This document shows positions 16,683-25,299 of a stretch of DNA of 64,000 nucleotides, piece after piece. The notes beneath the pieces were generated by a model. That model searched no databases and was not told the DNA's origin. It saw only the letters and a list, made by a program, of their open reading frames with translations. A program made the translations under genes and the position numbers. Position 1 is the stretch's first letter; each line of letters begins with the position of its first letter. This DNA comes from Ancylobacter moscoviensis (lineage in GTDB: Bacteria > Pseudomonadota > Alphaproteobacteria > Rhizobiales > Xanthobacteraceae), in the NCBI RefSeq assembly GCF_007559435.1, contig NZ_VMBP01000005.1:186001-250000 (forward strand), written 5' to 3'.

Positions 16683-17306
16683 ATGTCAACGCCGTCGCCG
16701 GAGCGTGATCCCCCGCCGCGCCGCCGCCTTCCACGCGAGGAACGGCAGCGCCAGCTCATGCACGTCGCCTGGCGGCTTGTGCGGGAGGAGGGGACGGATG
16801 CGCTGACGCTCGGACGGCTCGCCGAGGAGGCGGGTATCACCAAGCCCGTCGTCTACGACCACTTCGGAACGCGCAACGGCCTGTTGATCGCCCTCTATCA
16901 GGACTACGACGCACGCCAGGCCGCGTTGATGGACGCCGCGATTCAGGCCAGTGCGCCGGGCCTCGACGCAACGGCCGGGGTCATCGCCTGCTCCTATGTC
17001 GCATGCGTGCTGACCCAGGGTCGGGAAATGCCGGGGGTGCTGGCGGCGCTCGCCGGATCCGCGGAACTCGAAAAGATCAAGCGCGCCTATCAGATGGCCT
17101 TCATCGCCAAATGCCGGGGCCTTCTCGCGCCTTTCACGGGTCCACGCGGCATCGCGCCGGCGGCGTTCTGGGCGATGCTCGGCGCCGCGGACGCGCTTTC
17201 GGACGCTGCCGTGAAGGGCGATGTCACGGCGGAGGAGGCGGAAGGCGAATTGTTCCGGACGATTCTCGCGCTCGTCGGCCGCAGCCACGGTATCGCGGCT
17301 TCCTGA
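16683..17306 (+). CDS. TetR/AcrR-family regulator
   Basis: This 207-residue repressor has an N-terminal helix-turn-helix at about residues 25-70 (LGRLAEEAGITKPVVYDHFG) and a variable C-terminal ligand domain. The start at 16683 is chosen because the protein aligns from a basic, Pro-rich leader into the HTH; the longer frame upstream overlaps the divergent gene. It probably controls the neighbouring quinone reductase. Inducer unknown. Confidence 0.88.
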   Translation: MSTPSPERDPPPRRRLPREERQRQLMHVAWRLVREEGTDALTLGRLAEEAGITKPVVYDHFGTRNGLLIALYQDYDARQAALMDAAIQASAPGLDATAGVIACSYVACVLTQGREMPGVLAALAGSAELEKIKRAYQMAFIAKCRGLLAPFTGPRGIAPAAFWAMLGAADALSDAAVKGDVTAEEAEGELFRTILALVGRSHGIAAS

Positions 17307-17395
17307 GCGCCCGTGCCGGCCACCGGAACGGGCAAGGTGGACCTTTGCTGTTGCGATCGCTGCCGGTGGGTAGCATCCACGTTTGAAACCGATTA

Positions 17396-17410
17396 GATTA
17401 GTGATCACAA
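17396..17410. promoter_or_regulatory. GTGATCAC operator 1 (FCD-type GntR)
   Basis: GATTAGTGATCACAA lies about 57 bases before the GntR-type gene. The same GATYAGTGATCACA occurs before the aldehyde dehydrogenase/aminotransferase pair and before hyuB, so it is probably the binding site of this regulator and shows autoregulation. Confidence 0.65.
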
Positions 17411-17466
17411 AGGTGGCATGTGTTGCCTATTCCCCCATCAAGGCGCGATGCGCCCCTTCGAATCTC

Positions 17467-18165
17467 ATGACCGAACAGGTAGTTTTCGAAAAGCTCGAGA
17501 GGGATCCGCTCCATGAGCGCGTGCACCGCGAGCTTCGCTCCGCCATCATTGCTGCGCGTTTCGAGCCCGGGCAGAAACTGACCGTCCGCGCGATTTCATC
17601 GGCCTTCGGCGTCAGCACCATGCCGGTACGTGCCGCGTTCGCGCGATTGGCGGCGGAGAAGGCGGTGACGGCGCTCGCCAACGGCACCATCTCCATCCCG
17701 CTGCTGACGCGCGAGCAGTTCGACGAACTGATCGAGCTGCGCATGCTGCTGGAAGGCATTGCCACGGAAAAGGCGGCGCGCGTCATCACCGACGAGGAGA
17801 TCGAGGCGCTCCAGCTGATCGCCGGAGAGCTGCACGAGGCGGCCCAGGCGAACGATGCCGACGCCTATCTGCGCCTGAACCAGCAGTTCAAGTTCGCCAT
17901 CTTCAAGGCGGCGCGCGCGCCGGCGCTGGAAGACCTGATCGAGCGGCTGTGGCTGCAGATCGGTCCTTTCATGCGCCATTACGCGGCCGACATCCGCGGC
18001 CAGCTCGACACCGACCGTTACGACGCGGTGATCGCCGCGCTGCGCCGGGCGGATGGCCGGACGGCCCGCGCGGCGATGGAGGAGGATGTCGCCGGCGGCG
18101 CCGTCTTCCTCAAGCGCGTGGCCGTCTTCGCCGAGGCGCCGACGGAGCCGCCGACCGGCAAATGA
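17467..18165 (+). CDS. GntR-family regulator, FCD domain
   Basis: This 232-residue regulator has an N-terminal winged HTH (LTVRAISSAFGVSTMPVRAAF) and a C-terminal all-helical FCD ligand domain. The metal/ligand residues would lie in LIELRMLLEG, RLNQQFKFAIF and RYDAVIAALR, although the usual first His of the HxxFH motif reads QQFKF. The start is set at MTEQVVFEKL; the 28 residues before it are not family-like and contain the operator. It opens a block of amine/hydantoin-type catabolic genes and is convergent with the aldehyde dehydrogenase. Confidence 0.87.
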   Translation: MTEQVVFEKLERDPLHERVHRELRSAIIAARFEPGQKLTVRAISSAFGVSTMPVRAAFARLAAEKAVTALANGTISIPLLTREQFDELIELRMLLEGIATEKAARVITDEEIEALQLIAGELHEAAQANDADAYLRLNQQFKFAIFKAARAPALEDLIERLWLQIGPFMRHYAADIRGQLDTDRYDAVIAALRRADGRTARAAMEEDVAGGAVFLKRVAVFAEAPTEPPTGK

Positions 18166-18189
18166 GCCGGCCGGCGTCCGGCGCAACGG

Positions 18190-19620
18190 TCAGCCTTCCA
18201 GCAGGTATGACGTCTTGGTCTGGGTGAAGAAGTCGCGCGCGACGCGCCCCTGCTCCTTCGGCCCGTAGCCCGACGCCTTCGTGCCGCCGAAGGGCACGTG
18301 GTAGTCCACACCCGCCGTCGGCAGGTTCAGCATGGTCATGCCGGCCTTCACGTGGCGACGGAAATGGTGGGCGTATTTCATCGTCGTCGTGCAGATGCCG
18401 GCGGAGAGGCCGTAGGTCGTGTCGTTGGCGACCTCGATCGCCTCCTCATAGTCCTTCACCCGGATCACCGAGGCCACGGGGCCGAACACTTCCTCGCGGT
18501 TGATGCGCATGTCGCGATGCGTGTCGGCGAACAGCGCGGGCGAGAGATAGAATCCCTCGGTGTCGCGATTGAGCCGCTCGCCGCCGGCGACCAGCCGCGC
18601 GCCTTCCCCGCGCGCGATGTCGACATAGGACATGTCCTTGGCGAGCTGCCGCTCGTCGATCACCGGGCCGACCTGCGTGCCGGCCTCCAGCGCATGGCCG
18701 ACCTTGAGGCTGCGCACGCGCTCGGCCACCGCCTCGACGAAGCGGTCATGCACGCCTTCGGTGACGATGAGCCGGCTCGATGCCGTGCAGCGCTGGCCGG
18801 TCTGGTAGAAGGCGCCGTTCACCGCGCATTCGACCGCGACGTCGAAGGGCGCATCGTCGAGCACGACGAGCGGGTTCTTGCCGCCGAGTTCGAGCTGCAC
18901 CCGTGCGCCATTCGCCACCGCATGGGCGGCTACCTTCCGTCCAGTGACGGTCGAGCCGGTGAAGCTGATGCCGTTGATCTCCGGCGAGGTGGCCAGCGCC
19001 TCGCCCACTTCCGCCCCGCCGATCACCAGATTGACCAGCCCCGCCGGAAGACCGGCCTGCTCCATGATCTCGAACAGCGCCACGGCGCTCGCCGGCACCA
19101 GTTCGGAAGGCTTCAGTACCACCGCGTTGCCGTAGGCGATGGCCGGGGCGATCTTGTTGGCGGGGACGGATGAGGGATAGTTCCACGGTGTGATCAGCCC
19201 GATCACCCCGACAGGCTCGGGCATCACCTCCACCTCGACGCCGGCCCGGATGGAGGGCAGGCGCTCACCGGCGAGGCGGAGCACCTCGCCCGCATAGAAC
19301 TTGAAGAGCTGGCCGGCGCGCGTGACCTCGCCGATCCCGTCGGGGAGCGGCTTGCCCTCTTCGCGCGACAGCAGGCGGCCGAGCGCCTCGCGGCGCGTCA
19401 GTATCGCCGTGCCGACGGCATCCAGAGCCTCGCTGCGGGCCTGCAGCGTCATGGCGCCCCAGACCGGAAGCGCCGCCCGCGCGGCCGCGATCGCCTCGGC
19501 GACCTGGGCCGGCGTGGCGAGGGAGAACTCGTCGACCACATCGGAAATGTCGGACGGATTCACGTTCCGCAGGGCACCGGATCCTTCGACCCACGCCCCG
19601 CCGATGAAATTGCGCTGCAC
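18190..19620 (-). CDS. NAD(P)-dependent aldehyde dehydrogenase
   Basis: This 476-residue ALDH-superfamily enzyme has the general-base Glu244 in LELGGKNP and nucleophile Cys278 in TGQRCTASSR. Cofactor-binding TPWNYPSS and GFTGST-type (SFTGSTVTG) loops are present. It resembles the 2-oxoglutarate-semialdehyde/succinate-semialdehyde subgroup, but the substrate is not certain. It is divergent from an omega-aminotransferase, a classic pairing: the transaminase makes an aldehyde and this enzyme oxidises it. A GTGATCAC site lies 28 bases before its start. Confidence 0.9.
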   Translation of the reverse strand: MQRNFIGGAWVEGSGALRNVNPSDISDVVDEFSLATPAQVAEAIAAARAALPVWGAMTLQARSEALDAVGTAILTRREALGRLLSREEGKPLPDGIGEVTRAGQLFKFYAGEVLRLAGERLPSIRAGVEVEVMPEPVGVIGLITPWNYPSSVPANKIAPAIAYGNAVVLKPSELVPASAVALFEIMEQAGLPAGLVNLVIGGAEVGEALATSPEINGISFTGSTVTGRKVAAHAVANGARVQLELGGKNPLVVLDDAPFDVAVECAVNGAFYQTGQRCTASSRLIVTEGVHDRFVEAVAERVRSLKVGHALEAGTQVGPVIDERQLAKDMSYVDIARGEGARLVAGGERLNRDTEGFYLSPALFADTHRDMRINREEVFGPVASVIRVKDYEEAIEVANDTTYGLSAGICTTTMKYAHHFRRHVKAGMTMLNLPTAGVDYHVPFGGTKASGYGPKEQGRVARDFFTQTKTSYLLEG

Positions 19621-19642
19621 GTTCAGACCCTCTTCATTGCGA

Positions 19643-19656
19643 GATCAGTGATCACA
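19643..19656. promoter_or_regulatory. GTGATCAC operator 2
   Basis: GATCAGTGATCACA lies between the divergent aldehyde dehydrogenase and aminotransferase genes. It matches the sites at about 17.40 kb and 25.17 kb and probably lets the FCD-type GntR protein control both directions. Confidence 0.7.
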
Positions 19657-19711
19657 CTTTATAGTGCCCTCCGACCTGCTTCAACATGCCGTCCAGCCGG
19701 AGAGCCTGCGC

Positions 19712-21118
19712 ATGAGCCTCGAACCGCACCACAACATGTCACTTGAGGAGATGGACAAGCGCAGCCTGTTCCATCCCTTCACCAGCATCGGCGACCATCT
19801 CGCCAACGGGCCGCGCATCATGAGCTCGGCCAGCGGCGTGCATGTCACCGACAGCAAGGGCCGGCGCTATCTCGACGGCGCCGCAGGGCTCTGGTGCGTC
19901 AATGTCGGCTATGGCCGCCAGGAGATCGTCGAGGCGATGACGCGGCAGGCCGAGGCGCTGCCCTTCTTCCATTCGTTCACCTCGATGGCGAACGAACCGT
20001 CGATCCGTCTCGCCGACCGCGTGCTGCGCTGGGCGCCGGACCATATGAGCAAGGTGTTCTTCGGCAATTCCGGTTCGGACGCCAACGACACCAACATCAA
20101 GCTCGTCTGGTACTACAACAACATGCGCGGCAAGCCCGCGAAGAAGAAGATCATCGCGCGCAACCGCGCCTATCACGGCGTCACCATCGGCGCCGGCAGC
20201 CTCACCGGGCTGAGCTACTGCCACCAGTTCTTCGACCTGCCGCTGCCGCAGATCCTGCGCACCCATTCGGTCGACCAGTATCGCGAGAAGCCGGAAGGCA
20301 TGAGCGAGGCGGAATTCAGCGCCTATCTCGCCAGCGAGCTGGAGGCCCTCATCCTCAAGGAAGGGCCGGACACGGTCGCCGCCTTCATCGCCGAGCCGGT
20401 GATGGGCACGGGCGGCGTGCTGGTGCCGCCGGCGGGTTACTTCCAGGCGATGCAGGAAGTGCTCGACCGCCACGACGTGCTGATGATCGCCGATGAGGTG
20501 ATCTGCGGCTTCGGGCGCCTCGGCGCGCCCTTCGGCACCACCCATTTCGGCATCCGGCCGGATATCATGACCATGGCCAAGGGCCTGTCCTCCGGCTACC
20601 AGCCCATTTCGGCGAGCGTGATCTCGAACCGCATCTGGGACGTGCTGAAGGATACCTCCGGCGAAGTGGCCTCCTTCGCGCACGGCTTCACCTATTCGGC
20701 CCATCCGATTGCCGCGGCGGCAGCGCTCGCCAATCTCGACATCGTCGAGCGCGAGGACCTCGTCGGCAACGCCGCCAAGGCGGGTGCCGAGCTGAAGGGC
20801 GCGCTCCAGAAGCGGCTGGGCGATCACGCGATGGTCGGCGACATTCGCGGCGTCGGCCTGATGCTCGCGGTGGAGACGGTGGCGGACCGTGCGACCAAGC
20901 GCCCCTTCGACCTGTCGCTGAAGGTCGGCGCGCGCATCGTCGCCAAGGCCTACGAGCAGGGTGTCATCGTCCGCCCGCTCGGCAACATGATCGCCATGTC
21001 GCCGCCGCTCACCCTTTCGAGCGCCAACATCGAGGAACTGGTCACGGGCCTCGGCCGCGCCGTCGACGCGGTGGCGGACGAGCTGGCGCGCGAGGGGGCG
21101 CTCTCCCGCAAGCACTGA
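19712..21118 (+). CDS. Class III omega-aminotransferase
   Basis: This 468-residue PLP enzyme has the Schiff-base Lys290 in TMAKGLSSGYQP, the cofactor Asp261 in IADEVICGFGR, and phosphate contacts in FGNSGSDAND. Such enzymes move the amino group of omega-amino acids or polyamine-like amines to pyruvate or 2-oxoglutarate. The start at 19712 has GGAGAG upstream; a GTG 16 codons earlier lies close to the operator and is less likely. The aldehyde product would go to the divergent aldehyde dehydrogenase. A strong terminator follows. Confidence 0.9.
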   Translation: MSLEPHHNMSLEEMDKRSLFHPFTSIGDHLANGPRIMSSASGVHVTDSKGRRYLDGAAGLWCVNVGYGRQEIVEAMTRQAEALPFFHSFTSMANEPSIRLADRVLRWAPDHMSKVFFGNSGSDANDTNIKLVWYYNNMRGKPAKKKIIARNRAYHGVTIGAGSLTGLSYCHQFFDLPLPQILRTHSVDQYREKPEGMSEAEFSAYLASELEALILKEGPDTVAAFIAEPVMGTGGVLVPPAGYFQAMQEVLDRHDVLMIADEVICGFGRLGAPFGTTHFGIRPDIMTMAKGLSSGYQPISASVISNRIWDVLKDTSGEVASFAHGFTYSAHPIAAAAALANLDIVEREDLVGNAAKAGAELKGALQKRLGDHAMVGDIRGVGLMLAVETVADRATKRPFDLSLKVGARIVAKAYEQGVIVRPLGNMIAMSPPLTLSSANIEELVTGLGRAVDAVADELAREGALSRKH

Positions 21119-21145
21119 TTCACTGCGCCTGCCCCCCTCCAGGCA

Positions 21146-21180
21146 AAGGCCCCGGACGCAATGTCCGGGGCCTTCTTTTT
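21146..21180 (+). terminator. Rho-independent terminator
   Basis: A perfect 12-base stem, AAGGCCCCGGAC/GTCCGGGGCCTT, with a 5-base loop (GCAAT) is followed by CTTTTT. It ends the aminotransferase transcript and, read from the other strand, may also serve the convergent hyuA gene. Confidence 0.92.
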
Positions 21181-21224
21181 GCGTCGATCCTCGAAGAGGG
21201 GGAGCGGCCGGCGGCCGCTCCGTT

Positions 21225-23279
21225 TCAGTGCAGCTCGAGGCGGTAATTGCCGTCGCGGTCGGCCGTCGCGCTCCAGCGCGGCAGCAGCATGATCGTCGTG
21301 GTCGGCTCCTCGATCACGGCGGGGCCCGTTACACGGGCGCCGGCGCCGAGATCGGCGCCGCCATAGACCGGGCAGTCGATGATCCCGCCCGCCTCGCGCA
21401 CATAGACGCGCCGGTGCGCCTTCGGTGCCGGCGCGCCCTGCTGCGCGGGACGGATGACGCGCTCCGGCCGTTCCGGCGCGAGCCCGATCGCCCGCACCTT
21501 CCAGGTGGTGAATTCCACCACGTCGGTCTCGGCCTTCACCGAATAGATGCGCTCATGCATGGCGTGGAAGGCCGCCACCAGGCGTTCGAGGTCGTCCGCG
21601 CCCAGTCCCGCCGCCGGCAGGTCGAAGGGTACCTCGATCTCCCAGGACTGGTATTGGTAGCGGCCGAGATAGACGGTCGCGAAGCGCTGGCGCTCCGCCG
21701 GCACGCCCGCCTCGGTCAGGAAGGCGCGTCCACGTGCGGTGAGGCGCGCCACCGCCTCGTTGATGCGCGCCGGATCGAAGGCGGCCGAGGAGGTCAGCGC
21801 CGTCGCCTGCTCTTCCCAGCGTATGTCGGAGATGAGGCCGCCATAGGCGGAAAGGCCGGCGGCGAAGCGCGGGACCATCATCCGGCCGATGCCGAGCTCC
21901 TGGGCGATCTCGCAGATATGAGCCGCGGTCGCGCCGCCCCCGACCACCATGAAGCTGTCGCGCGGATCGATGCCCTCCTTCACCGTCATGTCCTCGATGG
22001 CGCCGACCATGACATTGTTGCTGGTGGTGTAGATGGCATAGGCCGCCTCCTCCAGCGACACGCCGAGACCGTCCGCGATCTCGCCGATCACCCGCTCCGC
22101 GGCCGGCCGGTCGAGCTTCATCCGTCCGCCGAGGAAATAGTCCGGGTCGAGGATGCCGAGCACGACATTGGCGTCGGTGACGGTCGGGCGCTGCCCGCCG
22201 CGCCCGTAGCAGGCGGGGCCGGGACGCGCTCCCGAGCTGTGCGGCCCGACATGGAGCATGCCGCCCGCATCGATGGAGGCGATGGAGCCGCCGCCGGCAC
22301 CGACCGAGCGCACGTCGATCTTGGGAATGCCCAGCATGTCGTCGCCGATCATCGCCTCCTGCGAGACGATGAAATGCCCGTCGCGGATCGCCGAGACGTC
22401 GAAGGTGGTGCCGCCCATGTCGACGACGATGACGTTCGGCTCCGGCGTGAGCTGCTGGGCGGCGACCGGCGCCAGCGTCGGGCCCGACATGACGGAGAAG
22501 ATCGGCCGCGCGATGAGGTCGCCCGGCGGCATCATGCCGCCGACGCAGTTGGCGAGCAGCAGCTCGTCGCGGAAGCCGGCGGCCTCCAAGGCGCCCGTGA
22601 GCTTCGTCACATAGTCGCTGACGATGGGCAGCAGCGAGGCATCGATGACGGTGGAGATGGCGCGGCGATATTCGCGCCCTATGGGATTCAGCTCGTGGCT
22701 CAAGGTGACCGGCACGCCGGGCCAGACCTCGTGGACGATCTCCCGGGCGCGCCGCTCATGGCTGCCGTCGATGATCGACCAGAGGAAGCAGATGCCGATC
22801 GCCTCGGCCCCTTGCGCCTTCAGCCGGAGGGCCGCGGCGCGCACGTCATCCTCGTTCAGCGGCTCGATCACGTCGCCGCGCGCGCTGATGCGGCCGCGGA
22901 TCTCCGCCGTGTCGGCGGGCAGGACGTAAGGATCGGGAAAGTCGAGCCGCCAGTTGAAGACCGGTTTGCGCACCGCCTCACGGAGGGTGAGGATGTCCGG
23001 GTGCCCGGCATTGCACAGGAAGCCGGTGCGGGCCGACTTGCGCTCCACCAGCGCGTTGGTCGAAACGGTGGAGCCGTGCACGATGCGGCCGGTCTGGCGG
23101 AGGAAGTCGGCGAGGCCCAGCCCGAATTGCTCGGCCGCGAGCTTCAGGGCGTTCATGAAGCCGGTCTCGAAATCCGGTGGCGTCGACGATGCCTTGAAGA
23201 TGTGAAGCTCACCCTGCCCGTCCTCGACGATGCAGTCGGTGAAGGTGCCGCCAATGTCGATGGCGATGGAAAAACTCAT
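21225..23279 (-). CDS. hyuA: Hydantoinase/oxoprolinase family subunit A
   Basis: This 684-residue ATP-binding subunit of the HyuA/acetophenone carboxylase/5-oxoprolinase family carries ATPase phosphate loops at DIGGTFTD (residues 8-15) and DMGGTTFDVS, and the later family block SVGAGGGSIASID. With HyuB it would open a cyclic amide or carboxylate in an ATP-dependent reaction, but the family is broad (N-methylhydantoin, 5-oxoproline, acetone). The matching HyuB gene lies 20 bases upstream in the same operon. No separate hydantoin racemase or carbamoylase is next to it. Confidence 0.88.
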   Translation of the reverse strand: MSFSIAIDIGGTFTDCIVEDGQGELHIFKASSTPPDFETGFMNALKLAAEQFGLGLADFLRQTGRIVHGSTVSTNALVERKSARTGFLCNAGHPDILTLREAVRKPVFNWRLDFPDPYVLPADTAEIRGRISARGDVIEPLNEDDVRAAALRLKAQGAEAIGICFLWSIIDGSHERRAREIVHEVWPGVPVTLSHELNPIGREYRRAISTVIDASLLPIVSDYVTKLTGALEAAGFRDELLLANCVGGMMPPGDLIARPIFSVMSGPTLAPVAAQQLTPEPNVIVVDMGGTTFDVSAIRDGHFIVSQEAMIGDDMLGIPKIDVRSVGAGGGSIASIDAGGMLHVGPHSSGARPGPACYGRGGQRPTVTDANVVLGILDPDYFLGGRMKLDRPAAERVIGEIADGLGVSLEEAAYAIYTTSNNVMVGAIEDMTVKEGIDPRDSFMVVGGGATAAHICEIAQELGIGRMMVPRFAAGLSAYGGLISDIRWEEQATALTSSAAFDPARINEAVARLTARGRAFLTEAGVPAERQRFATVYLGRYQYQSWEIEVPFDLPAAGLGADDLERLVAAFHAMHERIYSVKAETDVVEFTTWKVRAIGLAPERPERVIRPAQQGAPAPKAHRRVYVREAGGIIDCPVYGGADLGAGARVTGPAVIEEPTTTIMLLPRWSATADRDGNYRLELH

Positions 23280-23299
23280 CGGAAATTCCGCCGGAATGG

Positions 23300-25135
23300 T
23301 CAGGAGGAGGGGGAGTGGTTGGCGCGTCGTTCGGCGGTCGCGGCCTCGTCGAGGTCCCAGCCGCCGATGGCGGGGCTCGGACGGACGACGACGCCATGGA
23401 CCTCGCGGGCGCGCTCGGGCGAGATCCAGCCCCGGCGGACCGAGCGCAGCACCCTTTCCGGCGCGCGCGCATAGGGATCGCCATAGCCGCCCCCGCCGCA
23501 GGCCCGGAACAGCACCGCCTCGTCAGGGCCGATGGTGACGTCGCCGAAGGTCACGAGCTGCGTCACCGCGCCGTCGCGGTTCCGATGCCAGTTGCCGGAG
23601 GTTGCCGCGTCGCCGCCGCCGCGCACGCCGCGCGCGGGGGTGATGTCGCCGTCGCTGCCCCAGTAGACCGTCATCGCGCCGACCAGCGGGCGATAGGTGC
23701 CGGCGATGCCGGGCGCACCGTCGAACTCGCCCGGCCCGCCGGAATCGACCGCCACGCGCCGCTCCTCGACGAGCATCGGGTACATGGCCTCGTTGATCTC
23801 GACGGAATCGACGGACATCTGCCCGCCGTCGCAGCCGGCACCCGAGAGCAGCCAGCCGTCGTAGCCGGAAAGGCCCGCACTGCCGCCATAGCCGAGGAAG
23901 ATCTGGTTCACATAAGGCTGCCCGCCCTTGGACAGGTCGCCCTGCGTCGGGTCGGTGCCGGAAATGACGGCTTCGCCGAGCGCCTGCGAATAGGCGAACT
24001 CGCCCATGCCGTGTGGCTCGCCGATCTGCGAGAAGCAGCTCGCCACCGCGGTGATCAGGCGGCTCGTCAGATTGGTCGTGGCGACCGAGGTGCCGACCGG
24101 ATAGGCGGGCCGCCCCAGCGCGCTGCCGTCCTTCAGCAGGATGCGGATGCGCGAGGCGCTGCCCTCATTGTGCGGCAGGTCGGGATCGAGATTGTAGAAC
24201 ACGCCGATGCGGCAGGCGGCCAGGGCCGTCGCCTCGGTGAGATTGAGCCCGCCCGGCACGCAGTCCACATTGTCGGTGGCGTCGACGGTGATCATCGCCT
24301 CGTCCGGGTCGATGCTCAGCGTGACGCGCACCGGGATGCCGTCCTCAGCGACGTTCGGCACCGGGTCGTGACGGGTCTCGAAGCGCCATGTACCCTTGGG
24401 AAGCGAACGGACCTCGGCGATCATCCGGCGCTCGCCATAGGCCATCCACTCCTCGATGAACGCCTTCACCGTGGCGCGGCCGTAGCGGTCGCACAATTCC
24501 TTGAGTCGCCTTTCGCCGACCCGGCAGGCGCCGACCTGGGCCTGATAGTCGCCGTACCAGAGATCGGAGACGCGGATCTTCATCCGGCACATGCGGATGA
24601 TGTCCGCCTTGTCCTTGAAGCCTTCCTGGATGCGCACGCAGGGAAGGTGGATGCCTTCCTCGTAGATGGTCCTGGCTTCCGGCAGGTAGGTCGTGGGGAT
24701 CGGCGCGCCGATGTCGGCATGGTGGGCGCGGGCCAGTGTCCAGAAGAGCGGCTCGCCATCGCAGAACACCGGCACGCAGAGGGTCATGTCCGCATGGTGG
24801 GTGTTGCCGGTGTAGGGGCAGTTGTTGATGAAGGCATCGCCTTCCCGGATGTCGTCGAAGAATTCGGTGATCGGCTTGGTCGTCAGGTCGAGGGCGGTGA
24901 TGTGGATGGGGATGCAGTCCTCCACCGACAGCAGCCGGTGATCGTAGGTCAGCAGGCCGCAGGAGAAGTCGCGCGCGTTCTTGATGACCGCGGAGCGGCT
25001 CGACTTCATCAGGGTCGCGTTCATTTCCCGCACGATGGCGGAGAGCCGCGACGAGAGCACCGAGAGCAGGAAAGGCTCGATGGTCGTGACGGTTTCGCCC
25101 GCCATGCCGCCAGCGGGGGCATTTCTCGTCGCCAT
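23300..25135 (-). CDS. hyuB: Hydantoinase/oxoprolinase family subunit B
   Basis: This 611-residue HyuB-family subunit is recognisable from SRSAVIKNARDFSCGLLTYD, the acidic/His cluster NNCPYTGNTHHADMTL, and the C-terminal GGPGEFDGAPG and GGGGYGDPYAR blocks. It forms the second half of an ATP-dependent cyclic-amidase or carboxylase with HyuA. The promoter carries a GTGATCAC site 26-39 bases before the start, so the FCD-type GntR protein should control it. The true substrate is unknown; transport genes downstream suggest a cationic or amide compound. Confidence 0.88.
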   Translation of the reverse strand: MATRNAPAGGMAGETVTTIEPFLLSVLSSRLSAIVREMNATLMKSSRSAVIKNARDFSCGLLTYDHRLLSVEDCIPIHITALDLTTKPITEFFDDIREGDAFINNCPYTGNTHHADMTLCVPVFCDGEPLFWTLARAHHADIGAPIPTTYLPEARTIYEEGIHLPCVRIQEGFKDKADIIRMCRMKIRVSDLWYGDYQAQVGACRVGERRLKELCDRYGRATVKAFIEEWMAYGERRMIAEVRSLPKGTWRFETRHDPVPNVAEDGIPVRVTLSIDPDEAMITVDATDNVDCVPGGLNLTEATALAACRIGVFYNLDPDLPHNEGSASRIRILLKDGSALGRPAYPVGTSVATTNLTSRLITAVASCFSQIGEPHGMGEFAYSQALGEAVISGTDPTQGDLSKGGQPYVNQIFLGYGGSAGLSGYDGWLLSGAGCDGGQMSVDSVEINEAMYPMLVEERRVAVDSGGPGEFDGAPGIAGTYRPLVGAMTVYWGSDGDITPARGVRGGGDAATSGNWHRNRDGAVTQLVTFGDVTIGPDEAVLFRACGGGGYGDPYARAPERVLRSVRRGWISPERAREVHGVVVRPSPAIGGWDLDEAATAERRANHSPSS

Positions 25136-25160
25136 GCAAATCCCTCTTGTTGCTTTTTGC

Positions 25161-25174
25161 GATCAGTGATCACA
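25161..25174. promoter_or_regulatory. GTGATCAC operator 3
   Basis: GATCAGTGATCACA lies upstream of hyuB and also upstream of the divergent ABC transporter operon. It is identical in all 14 bases to operator 2. Confidence 0.7.
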
Positions 25175-25299
25175 GAATAGCGTCATGCTAAGCGAAGTGA
25201 TGCGGCGGCTCAAGCACGGAACGACCGTTCGTCATGCCTGTCGCGCCGCCGTCGGAACGCCGCCAAATCGAGAGGTCCTGCCCTTGTTCGGAAGCGCCC

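Noticed and set aside
21228-23474. 748-codon plus-strand open frame
   Set aside because: It is antisense to hyuA, with Arg/Ala/Gly-rich composition and no recognisable domain; typical of GC-rich DNA.
23315-25180. 621-codon plus-strand open frame
   Set aside because: It is antisense to hyuB and has no domain-like pattern.
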